This document shows positions 7,036-13,739 of a stretch of 14,303 bases of DNA, piece after piece. Numbering within the stretch: the first letter of the stretch is position 1; every line of letters starts with the position of its first letter. The stretch comes from Euryarchaeota archaeon UBA501 (lineage in GTDB: Archaea > Thermoplasmatota > Poseidoniia > Poseidoniales > Thalassarchaeaceae), in assembly GCA_002505685.1 (NCBI GenBank), contig DAVT01000085.1, forward strand, positions 1-14,303. The letters run 5' to 3'. The notes below the pieces were generated by a model. That model did no database searches and was not told the DNA's origin. It saw only the letters and a program-made list of their open reading frames with translations. Made by a program: the position numbers and the translations under genes.

Positions 7036-7236
7036 TCACTCTTCTTCGTCTATTTTTCGTACATTGATTGCATTGGGCCCTTTCTCGGTTTCCCCGACAT
7101 CGAACTCCACTGAATCTCCATCGACGATTTTTCCTTCGACGTTGGTGATGTGAACGAAGAGATCTGAATCTCCTTCTCTTTCGATGAATCCGTAACCATT
7201 CTTGTGATTGAACCATTTGACAGTTCCTTGTGCCAT
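7036..7236 (-). CDS. cspA: Cold-shock domain protein (CspA type)
   Basis: 66 residues, a complete single cold-shock domain. It opens with GTVKWFNHKNGYGFIER, which carries RNP1 (NGYGFI), followed by DLFVHI (RNP2) and VEFDVGETEKGPNAINV, all typical of bacterial CspA. It binds single-stranded RNA or DNA and is expected to act as an RNA chaperone in the cytoplasm. CspA is common in bacteria and in a subset of mesophilic and psychrophilic archaea, so an old transfer is likely. ATG at 7236 is the family start; the open frame to 7446 is not coding in character. No SD precedes the ATG; instead there is an alternating GC tract and a dyad around an AT-rich element, suggesting short-leader expression under control. 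Confidence 0.95.
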   Translation of the reverse strand: MAQGTVKWFNHKNGYGFIEREGDSDLFVHITNVEGKIVDGDSVEFDVGETEKGPNAINVRKIDEEE

Positions 7237-7237
7237 A

Positions 7238-7268
7238 AGCGCGCGCGAGCGCTCATAGTTATTGAGCG
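7238..7268 (-). promoter_or_regulatory. cspA promoter/leader: dyad around a TATA-like core plus GC tract
   Basis: CGCTCA (7250-7255) and TGAGCG (7263-7268) form a 6-bp dyad with seven bases between; the centre reads ATAACTA on the minus strand, about 23 bases from the cspA ATG. Between dyad and ATG lies an alternating purine-pyrimidine GC run that contains the palindrome GAGCGCTC (7247-7254). A repressor site over the TATA box or a structured leader are both possible. Confidence 0.4.
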
Positions 7269-7323
7269 GAACCCCTAGATGTGGGAAAAAGATGCCAGTT
7301 TTGACGACATCGAGAAAGGCGAG

Positions 7324-7330
7324 AATTATT
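7324..7330 (+). promoter_or_regulatory. Candidate TATA box of the secreted protein gene
   Basis: AATTATT is centred about 28 bases before the ATG at 7355. That spacing fits a leaderless mRNA, and no SD is seen before the ATG. It supports 7355 rather than the upstream in-frame codon at 7262. Confidence 0.35.
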
Positions 7331-7354
7331 GAATGGACAACGAAACGACGTGGT

Positions 7355-7921
7355 ATGATGCGACGCCTGCTTGTTGTTTGTGTGGTTTTATCGTTGAGTG
7401 TACCGTTTGCCATGGCTGCAGATGATTCTGGTGTCAATCGAACCATCGATACCGAAGGAACTCCAATTCACTCGATTGTGGTCCCCGACGTGTCCACTGA
7501 TGGTGTCGACTTTGTCATCAATGTAACACTCACCAGCGAGGCTGCAGGAAATGGTACGACCGTTGAATGGACTGTTCAACAGTGTATCAATAGCGGTGTC
7601 TGCAATCCGCCAGAGAAGTTAGGGATGAGTGGTTCTGAAGCAAATTGGACCGGGACGATTACACCTGTAGACACACATTCCTACATCAATTACGATATCG
7701 TATTGACATACTCTAACGGGGATGATGAAAAAATTCCTGAGGGTGGTTTTTCAGAAGGTGGTAAGGTTTGGTCAGACTGTTGGGTTTCTGGTGAAGACAG
7801 TGGTGGCAACAATTGTCCAGACACCATCGTTCTACCCGAAGAAGGATTGCCAGCCCCAGCCCTATTTGCAACAATCGCTGTTGGATTGACGGCTGCGTTA
7901 ATCGCCAAGCGTGATGACTAA
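7355..7921 (+). CDS. Secreted protein with a C-terminal membrane or sorting tail, function unknown
   Basis: 188 residues. A signal peptide covers about 1-21 (MRRLLVVCVVLSLSVPF, cleavage probably after AMA). The exported part (22-162) is acidic, rich in Thr, Ser, Gly and Asn, with beta-type repeats such as VDFVINVTLTSE and SYINYDIVLTYSNGD, resembling an Ig-like or surface-layer-associated fold. Four cysteines (77, 83, 142, 154) could form two disulfides, and there are N-x-T/S sequons. The end is LPAPALF, a hydrophobic segment (170-184), then AKRDD: a layout like PGF-CTERM/archaeosortase tails, though the exact motif differs. The start at 7355 gives the signal peptide the proper position; the frame is open from 7262. 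No family recognised. It lies 34 bases before the peptidase gene on the same strand. Confidence 0.82.
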   Translation: MMRRLLVVCVVLSLSVPFAMAADDSGVNRTIDTEGTPIHSIVVPDVSTDGVDFVINVTLTSEAAGNGTTVEWTVQQCINSGVCNPPEKLGMSGSEANWTGTITPVDTHSYINYDIVLTYSNGDDEKIPEGGFSEGGKVWSDCWVSGEDSGGNNCPDTIVLPEEGLPAPALFATIAVGLTAALIAKRDD

Positions 7922-7955
7922 GCGTCTTCGCGAATGTCACTGACTCGGTGAATCA

Positions 7956-9281
7956 ATGGGTATGACCATTACAGATGAACAAATTGCCAAACTGCGAATG
8001 GCGTTTGATGCGAACCCTGCAAACAAAGTGGCACAGAATGCTGTGACAGGTGTTCAGTTACCGAGTTTGGCTTTGAATCGAAGCGTTATCCAAGATACTG
8101 CCAACACATTCAGCATCAAATTGGATGAGTGGAAAGTAACGTCTCAAAAGAGTAGTGGACGTTGTTGGCTATTTGCTGCCCTCAATCTATTTCGTGTGGG
8201 TGCGATGAAGAAAATGAATATCAAAAATTTTGAATTCAGTCAAGCTCATATTCACTTTTGGGACAAGTTTGAGCGTTCAAATCACCTACTTGAAGCGGTC
8301 ATCGATACGGCTGACCGGCCGGTAGATGACCGAACCATTCACTTCCTACTTTCTGATCCAATCGGAGATGGTGGACAATGGAATATGGCAATGAATCTCA
8401 TTGAGAAATACGGACTCGTACCAAAATCGGCTTACCCCGAATCGAATACCAGCAGTGCCACTAGATGGATGAACATGGAATTGAAGAATATCCTCAGAAG
8501 TTCAGCTTGTGAAATTCGGGCAATTCTCAGCGAAGGTGGTAGCCTAGAAGATGCCAGGGCTCACAAAGAGAAGCGAGTTTCCGACATCTGGAACATGCTT
8601 TGTATTCACTTGGGAACTCCCCCTACCAGTTTTGACTGGCAGTGGAGAGATAAAGATGACAAATTCCATCGGAAAGGGGAGATGACACCACAAGAGTTTG
8701 CGGCAGAGTATGTGGATGTAGATTGGAGAAATTACGTTTGTATTGTTAACGACCCACGCAATGAGTATTACCAAACATACACTGTTGATTATCTACAGAA
8801 TGTAGCTGGAGGGCCTCCTGTGGTCTATCTGAATGTGCCCAGTGAAGAGATGAAAGCAGTGACCCAAAAACTGCTTGAAGATGGAATCCCAGTATGGATG
8901 GGTTGTGATGTCGGCAAAGAAATGGACCGTAAAGGCGGCTATTGGGATGCCAACCTGTTCAATGTCAGCGGCCTTTATGGTGCCGAATACGGCATGGACA
9001 AGGAGAATAGATTGCGACATGGCCAGACGATGATGACTCATGCAATGCTATTCACCGGAGTGGATGTTGTAGATGGTAAACCACGCCGATGGCGAGTAGA
9101 AAATTCATGGGGCGAAGATTCCGGGCAAAAGGGATACTACACTATGAACGATTCATGGTATGATGAATACATGTTTGAGATTGCAGCGCCCAAAGAGTAT
9201 CTCACAGAACAAATGCTTGCAGGACTGGAAACTGAACCGGTGGTGCTACCTGCTTGGGATCCGATGGGGTCACTCGCCTGA
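7956..9281 (+). CDS. pepC: Bleomycin hydrolase / aminopeptidase C family cysteine peptidase (C1B)
   Basis: 441 residues, normal length for PepC/bleomycin hydrolase. The papain-fold active site is complete: Gln64 of the oxyanion hole, catalytic Cys70 in SSGRCWLFA, His362 in MTHAMLFTGV and Asn383 in VENSWG. The C-terminus, VVLPAWDPMGSLA, is almost the canonical tail, which in known family members sits in the active site of a hexamer and makes it an aminopeptidase. No signal peptide is seen, so it acts in the cytoplasm, probably trimming peptides in catabolism. ATG at 7956 is preceded by GGTGA (7947-7951) with four bases between. The family is mainly bacterial and eukaryotic, so a transferred origin is likely. 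Its last 12 bases overlap the convergent hydrolase gene. Confidence 0.95.
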   Translation: MGMTITDEQIAKLRMAFDANPANKVAQNAVTGVQLPSLALNRSVIQDTANTFSIKLDEWKVTSQKSSGRCWLFAALNLFRVGAMKKMNIKNFEFSQAHIHFWDKFERSNHLLEAVIDTADRPVDDRTIHFLLSDPIGDGGQWNMAMNLIEKYGLVPKSAYPESNTSSATRWMNMELKNILRSSACEIRAILSEGGSLEDARAHKEKRVSDIWNMLCIHLGTPPTSFDWQWRDKDDKFHRKGEMTPQEFAAEYVDVDWRNYVCIVNDPRNEYYQTYTVDYLQNVAGGPPVVYLNVPSEEMKAVTQKLLEDGIPVWMGCDVGKEMDRKGGYWDANLFNVSGLYGAEYGMDKENRLRHGQTMMTHAMLFTGVDVVDGKPRRWRVENSWGEDSGQKGYYTMNDSWYDEYMFEIAAPKEYLTEQMLAGLETEPVVLPAWDPMGSLA

Positions 9282-10178
9282 ATGGAGCCACTCCGCGACC
9301 TTCAGTAAGCAACGCTTGGATTCAGGAATCAATGGTCCGAAAAGCCACCAATCATGGAACATGGTTGGCCAAATGTCCACTTCAATGTCTACACCTGCGT
9401 TCGCTGCATATTTTCCAACCATCCGACTATCGTCCAACAAAATTTCTTGATCACCCACTAGAATCAATGTACGAGGCAATCCTTCGAAGTCCCCAAAGAT
9501 TGGAGAGATGTAGGGGTTTTTCTTGTCTAATGGATTTGGAGCATAATGATCCGCACATGCAATCGCGGTTTGTCGCAGTAACATCGGATCCGATCTTGCC
9601 TTTGTTGCGTAAGTTTCAGACTCACAAGTCAAATTCGTCCAAGGGGAAAATAACACTGCACCGTCAGGGAGTTTGCAGCCCTCATCTCGAAGGCGCATCA
9701 TGAGAGCGAGACTCAACCCTCCTCCTGCTGAGTCTCCGCTGAGTATGATTGTCGATTTTGGATTTTGTTCGACGATTTCAAACCATGCTGCAAGTGCATC
9801 ATCAATCGCTGCTGGATAGGGGTTTTCAGGTGCCAATCGATAATCGATTGAATGACAAATACTACCTGTGAATTTGGCAAGGTTTCTCAATCCGATTCGA
9901 TGAGTTGTGGAAGAAGAACCAATGCAGTATCCTCCTCCATGAAGATACACAATAATCGTGTTCGGGTTTGTTTGTTTGTTTGGTACAAAAGTGATGCCGG
10001 GTACCCCTCCAAATGTTCCTCGAATCGTTCGAACTCTAGTGGATGGAATCAATTTGGAAGCAAACCAAGTTTGGGGATGAATAAATCGACGAATTGCTTT
10101 GGGGGAAGGGCGGAAGATTCGATACAGCAATTTGTTTGGACGCAAGCACAGTGAAATCAAGCGACTGCGGAGGCTCAA
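9270..10178 (-). CDS. HSL-type alpha/beta hydrolase (esterase/lipase family)
   Basis: 302 residues from a TTG start. The hormone-sensitive-lipase signature HGGGY (80-84) gives the oxyanion hole; the nucleophile is Ser150 in GDSAGGG, the acid is Asp243 in LVGDQEILLDD, and the base is His275 in MFHDW. SIDYRLAPENPYPAAIDDA (110-128) is the usual block between them. It is expected to hydrolyse short or medium acyl esters in the cytoplasm or at the membrane; no signal peptide is present. The frame opens with another TTG at 10214, but that has no SD, whereas TTG at 10178 follows GGTGA by four bases, the same spacing seen at the C1 peptidase gene. It is last in the SAP/ParA run, and its 3' end overlaps the convergent peptidase gene. 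Confidence 0.92.
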   Translation of the reverse strand: MSLRSRLISLCLRPNKLLYRIFRPSPKAIRRFIHPQTWFASKLIPSTRVRTIRGTFGGVPGITFVPNKQTNPNTIIVYLHGGGYCIGSSSTTHRIGLRNLAKFTGSICHSIDYRLAPENPYPAAIDDALAAWFEIVEQNPKSTIILSGDSAGGGLSLALMMRLRDEGCKLPDGAVLFSPWTNLTCESETYATKARSDPMLLRQTAIACADHYAPNPLDKKNPYISPIFGDFEGLPRTLILVGDQEILLDDSRMVGKYAANAGVDIEVDIWPTMFHDWWLFGPLIPESKRCLLKVAEWLHSGE

Positions 10179-10182
10179 CGAA

Positions 10183-10187
10183 TCACC
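10183..10187 (-). promoter_or_regulatory. Shine-Dalgarno of the hydrolase gene, containing the upstream stop codon
   Basis: GGTGA on the minus strand is followed by four bases and a TTG at 10178. The TGA inside this SD is also the stop codon of the preceding LGRGL-motif gene, so the two are probably translationally coupled. It decides the start chosen for the hydrolase. Confidence 0.5.
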
Positions 10188-10596
10188 CAGACCAGTGTTC
10201 ACAGAGGCGCTCAATGAGGCGTCGAGCAGGGATCCCCCACTGTACGATGGTCACTGTCGCTCTGCTTCGATCCGGTTCCAGGGTGCCGTCTTCCAATCCT
10301 GGTGCCCCTAAATCAGACGGGACTAAGGGGAGCATTCCAGAACCGGTTTTTACGTTAATTTGTACACCCTTTTTCTTGGACTCTATTGATATCCATTCAC
10401 AATCTGCTTGGCCTTCAGATTTCAACACCCGATGAATGACCTCGACTATTTGTTCGATGGGGTCAGCAACTGTACCCGCGGGCAAGCCTTCAGAATCGCC
10501 GACAGATGGACCGTATGCATCTAGGAATGGCAAATCATGATCATGCTGGGCGAGCAAATCATCCAAGCCACGTCCTAAACCTCGCTTGTCCGCCAT
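10183..10596 (-). CDS. Small protein with a ParB-like LGRGL motif, putative ParA partner
   Basis: 137 residues. The N-terminus, MADKRGLGRGLDDLLAQ, is nearly the opening of bacterial ParB/Spo0J (K-GLG-GLDALL), the short peptide known to contact ParA and stimulate its ATPase through a basic residue. Nothing of the rest of ParB follows: no CTP-binding GERR-type motif and no helix-turn-helix. Instead there is an acidic linker (17-45), a helix IEQIVEVIHRVL (47-58), beta-like CEWISIESKKKGVQINVKT and ATVTIVQWGIPARRLIERL near the end. ATG at 10596 is preceded by GGAGTGA, which includes the parA stop codon. Directly after parA and probably cotranslated, it is likely its activator or cargo adaptor. The C-terminal domain is unrecognised. 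Confidence 0.82.
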   Translation of the reverse strand: MADKRGLGRGLDDLLAQHDHDLPFLDAYGPSVGDSEGLPAGTVADPIEQIVEVIHRVLKSEGQADCEWISIESKKKGVQINVKTGSGMLPLVPSDLGAPGLEDGTLEPDRSRATVTIVQWGIPARRLIERLCEHWSG

Positions 10597-10601
10597 CTCG
10601 T

Positions 10602-10608
10602 TCACTCC
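10602..10608 (-). promoter_or_regulatory. Shine-Dalgarno of the LGRGL gene, containing the parA stop codon
   Basis: GGAGTGA on the minus strand lies five bases before the ATG at 10596, and its TGA terminates parA. A ribosome ending parA would stand on the next start site, suggesting coupled and balanced synthesis of the two proteins. Confidence 0.5.
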
Positions 10609-11618
10609 AAGGTGAGGTTCCACCGTTGAGCAAGATTGACTGCAAGGTCGCGATAATCCTTCCCTCCCTTCGATTCTGGTGCATGAACATGAATTGGAAT
10701 TCCTTCACTGGGAGCTTCGGCCAACTTGATGTTTCGACGAATGGGGGGTTCAACAATCAAATCTCCGAAGGTTTCCTTCAATTGACTCTGTACTTGGCCA
10801 TTGAGTAAAGTTGGTGCGTGCATAGTCATCATGACTCCATCAAAACCCAATTCAGGGTTCAAGCGCCGTCGAACTTCTCGTATAGTGGATGATAACATTG
10901 CAACTCCTTCCAATGCAAAGAATTCAGTCTGAACAGGTACGAGTACTGCATCACTGGCCACCAGGGCATTGATGGTTACCAAGCCCAGACTAGGAGCCGT
11001 ATCAAGTAGAATCAAATCATAGTGTGGGAGCAAGGATTCAAGCCCTTCTGCAAGGCAACGTTCTCGGCCCAATCTGGTAGAAAGTTCCTGCTCGAGACCT
11101 ACTAAGGATCGTTCCCCAACAATGAGATGAAGACCGGGGATTGCTGTTGCATGACGGCATGCTGCCGCTTGTTCAGGCTCAGTGAATAGAGTTCGAGTCG
11201 TATGAACGACCCGACTTTTGTCAATACCCAAACCTGTCGCGCAATTTCCTTGCTGATCGCAATCTACTACTAACACTCGGATGCCATTCAGTGCAAGATG
11301 AGTGGCGACGTTGATGACAGTCGTGGTTTTTCCCACACCTCCTTTTTGGTTCATGACTGTAACAACCCGACCTCGGTTTGGGGGTGTTGAAGCCGCCCGA
11401 GGAAGTTCGATTTCCACTCTAGGCTCAGCGGAGCTCAAAGTATCAACTTCAGGTCCTTGGATTTCCTCTTCTGTGAATTCCACGACCAAGGGGGCTGCGA
11501 CCGCTTCAGGCAATTCGCTATCCTCGCTCACGGTGCATCCCGATTGTGTCCGCTCTTGTGGCGTTCTTGAGGCTGACGGGTTGGTTCCAGCATCAAATGG
11601 CGTTTTTTGGCATTTCAA
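10602..11618 (-). CDS. parA: ParA/Soj family ATPase (chromosomal type)
   Basis: 338 residues. The deviant Walker A is NQKGGVGKTTT (90-100) with the signature lysine Lys92 and Lys97; A' is VVDCDQQGN (117-125); Walker B is LILLDTAPSLGL (202-213). EPPIRRNIKLAEAPSEGIPI (290-309) is the typical ParA/Soj C-terminal block, closer to ParA than to MinD, and no C-terminal amphipathic membrane helix is evident. ParA dimers bind DNA non-specifically with ATP and form gradients that move chromosomes, plasmids or protein clusters. The first about 82 residues are an acidic, Pro/Ala-rich extension not usual in the family. The TTG at 11618 overlaps the SAP-gene stop by four bases (TTGA) but lacks an SD; GTG at 11531 is an alternative start. 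The gene is followed by the LGRGL-motif gene. Confidence 0.92.
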   Translation of the reverse strand: MKCQKTPFDAGTNPSASRTPQERTQSGCTVSEDSELPEAVAAPLVVEFTEEEIQGPEVDTLSSAEPRVEIELPRAASTPPNRGRVVTVMNQKGGVGKTTTVINVATHLALNGIRVLVVDCDQQGNCATGLGIDKSRVVHTTRTLFTEPEQAAACRHATAIPGLHLIVGERSLVGLEQELSTRLGRERCLAEGLESLLPHYDLILLDTAPSLGLVTINALVASDAVLVPVQTEFFALEGVAMLSSTIREVRRRLNPELGFDGVMMTMHAPTLLNGQVQSQLKETFGDLIVEPPIRRNIKLAEAPSEGIPIHVHAPESKGGKDYRDLAVNLAQRWNLTLE

Positions 11619-13660
11619 GCAGGAGTCGAAGTCAGAATCCAGCCTCCCATTCTAGCCGATTCTCCGTCCATACCCACGCGTAGGCTATGTTCTGTATTTC
11701 CTTCAGTCCAAGTTCGTTCAAGATAAACCGTGACTTGACCTTCTGGCATGAATCCCAAATCATCCAACCACTCTGAAACTGCATTGTCTTCGGGAACTAC
11801 CAATGCATACCCAACTTGAACATCATCTCGAACTTCTCCATTACTGGTGATTTGGGGATGCAGGTCGGGATATCTATCAGATGACAACATTCGATTCTCT
11901 AGCAAAGCCAATTTGTAGGTCTGAGGGATTTTATCCCTAGCGTGTTCCGGTTTGTCATCCCCTGCCAATGGACCATCCCCCGAATTTAGACAATTTCCCT
12001 CACTGAACCAAGTCACTCGAACCCATCCTGCTTCTGAAGAACTAACCCAAGACAGGTTCCATATTGGAGAGTCTCCTGAACGATCGTCTTTCGCAGCGAA
12101 GACATAGCCGTCTCCATTAAGTGCGATATGAGCTGCACCGAAGCCGTCTGCGTCCGAAATCACGCAGGAGACTGCTTTCTCCAGCGTGAATGGTCGAATG
12201 CTTGAGTCGTCGGGCATGTGTGTTGTCCAAGCGACCAAACTTGAGGTGGAGGGTTTTCCATCACTAGACAATGGTCGAGTTGCATAGAATTGTTGCCAAT
12301 CGAGTAAATCGTCACCCTGCTTGAATTCTGTTTGCTCAAGCGTATACTGCGTCACAAAGGTTCCCTCAGGGAAGGTCAAATCAATCGCTTGGGATTCAAG
12401 CAATGAGCATCCAGAGTTCTTTTGTGATTTGTCAATGGATATATCCACAATTTGTTTTGCGGGTAGTGGTTGTTCGGGAATTGCCCAAATCACCATTTCA
12501 GCCCGACCTAGACAATTGCCAATTTGCTTGTGGAACATGCGAATTTGAATGGCATCTTGGCCTCCAATGGTTGTCGCAGAGCCAACCTCCCAACCCCAGC
12601 CTTGGTAGTCTTCATTGTCTTTTGATTTCTGACCCTCTTCTAGAATCTGTAAACCGAATACATCGTAGATGTTCACTGGATGCATTGGCAATAGCATTCC
12701 TTCAATCAAATCTGTAGCAGAATCGAAACCTACAACCCCATCAAATGTTGTTGCCTCAGCACTGTATTCTTGACCTTCCGCATCGATGAAATCTAGAGAT
12801 GTTTCAGAACGCATTAACCCTCGTTCAGTGATTTCGTGCCACTGAGTAATGTCGATATTGAGTTGATTATTTCGATTCAACCATTCAAGTGAACTGCATG
12901 TTTCTGGATTAATTGCTGACCATGTGTTGCCTGAAAGATCTGCAGCGAGATCGTATTCAAGCGATGATTCAACTGCATTCCAAGTTCGACCATAGGCATC
13001 CAATGCCTTAACTGCACCCTCTAGATTGGTGTCCATCGGATCGATCAGGTCTTGCAGTGAACCGTCTTTAATTGAGGCTGAGCCTGTTCCAGAGAAATCA
13101 ATTTGAAGTTTTTCACAGACGTCATCTAGAGCACTGGGGGAAATTGCATCTCTCAACAAAGCAACCATTTCATCACCATCAGCCTGAATCAAACCATCGT
13201 TGACATCAAAACGCAAATTATCTCCATAGCGGGATGGAGCAGTTTGGAAGACTGAAGCCTCACTATTGAGATACCACCAACCACCGACTCCAAAGAGCAA
13301 CAGGACCACTAGGACTGTGGCAATGGTCGTGCCATCCTTGTACCATGCAGTTCCTTTTGTGGCCACCTGCACATCCATTTTGATTGAACTTGTTGTTGTT
13401 TCTTCGGTTATCTCGGAGTCGTCTTCATCGAGAATTTCAGCCTCAAAAACCTCTGCTTCCATAACTTCTTCTTCATCTTCCTGGACCAATGTGATGGGTT
13501 CATCATCGTCTTCGTCTAGGATTAAGACATCCTCGGTTGCATCCAAAATACGAGATATCAAATCTGCTTTTTTTCCGGTCGTTGAAAGGCCCATTTCTTT
13601 GAGGCGAATCTTCAATTCTGCAACTTTCATTGCAGAGAGTTCATCCTCACTCATGGCCAT
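11615..13660 (-). CDS. SAP-domain transmembrane protein with a large exported region
   Basis: 681 residues, family not recognised beyond its N-terminus. Residues about 7-40 form a SAP motif (MKVAELKIRLKEMGLSTTGKKADL), a helix-extension-helix that usually binds DNA or RNA. A very acidic linker follows (43-90), then one transmembrane helix (111-130, TTIATVLVVLLLFGVGG) and about 550 residues with Trp, Cys and Asp/Asn-rich beta-type sequence. Lysines just before the helix place the N-terminus inside, so the SAP domain faces the cytoplasm and the rest is outside. ATG codons at 13660 and 13654 are both possible; the second has GAGGAT at a better distance. The stop overlaps parA by four bases, and the gene follows another membrane protein. 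A membrane anchor for DNA is a guess from domain plus context. Confidence 0.88.
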   Translation of the reverse strand: MAMSEDELSAMKVAELKIRLKEMGLSTTGKKADLISRILDATEDVLILDEDDDEPITLVQEDEEEVMEAEVFEAEILDEDDSEITEETTTSSIKMDVQVATKGTAWYKDGTTIATVLVVLLLFGVGGWWYLNSEASVFQTAPSRYGDNLRFDVNDGLIQADGDEMVALLRDAISPSALDDVCEKLQIDFSGTGSASIKDGSLQDLIDPMDTNLEGAVKALDAYGRTWNAVESSLEYDLAADLSGNTWSAINPETCSSLEWLNRNNQLNIDITQWHEITERGLMRSETSLDFIDAEGQEYSAEATTFDGVVGFDSATDLIEGMLLPMHPVNIYDVFGLQILEEGQKSKDNEDYQGWGWEVGSATTIGGQDAIQIRMFHKQIGNCLGRAEMVIWAIPEQPLPAKQIVDISIDKSQKNSGCSLLESQAIDLTFPEGTFVTQYTLEQTEFKQGDDLLDWQQFYATRPLSSDGKPSTSSLVAWTTHMPDDSSIRPFTLEKAVSCVISDADGFGAAHIALNGDGYVFAAKDDRSGDSPIWNLSWVSSSEAGWVRVTWFSEGNCLNSGDGPLAGDDKPEHARDKIPQTYKLALLENRMLSSDRYPDLHPQITSNGEVRDDVQVGYALVVPEDNAVSEWLDDLGFMPEGQVTVYLERTWTEGNTEHSLRVGMDGESARMGGWILTSTPA

Positions 13661-13676
13661 CCTCAGAGAGGATGGC
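13656..13676 (-). promoter_or_regulatory. Perfect 9-bp hairpin over the SAP-gene start
   Basis: GCCATCCTC and GAGGATGGC flank a three-base loop with no mismatch. In the mRNA the 3' arm contains the SD-like GAGGAT and the first AUG (13660), so the folded RNA would block initiation. It lies just after another inverted repeat (13682-13718). Confidence 0.6.
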
Positions 13677-13681
13677 GATGC

Positions 13682-13718
13682 TGGCCGCTTTCAACCTCTT
13701 CGCTTGAGGTGTCGGCCA
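13682..13718 (-). repeat. Nested inverted repeat in the gap before the SAP gene
   Basis: Outer arms TGGCCG (13682-13687) and CGGCCA (13713-13718) enclose inner arms ACCTC (13694-13698) and GAGGT (13706-13710) with a seven-base loop. It fills most of the 79-base gap between two codirectional membrane-protein genes. It could be a processing or attenuation structure; there is no T-run typical of a terminator. Confidence 0.45.
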
Positions 13719-13739
13719 ATTTGGGATTATTGGATGATT

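Noticed and set aside
7237..7446. N-terminal extension of CspA
   Set aside because: The cold-shock fold begins exactly at ATG 7236 and the upstream part is the complement of the neighbouring gene's promoter and signal peptide region.
9967..9982. Four TTTG repeats inside the hydrolase gene
   Set aside because: Tetranucleotide repeats can drive phase variation, but four units are few and the frame is intact, so chance is more likely.
10179..10214. TTG at 10214 as the hydrolase start
   Set aside because: It has no Shine-Dalgarno and overlaps the upstream gene by 32 bases; TTG 10178 follows GGTGA at the spacing used elsewhere.
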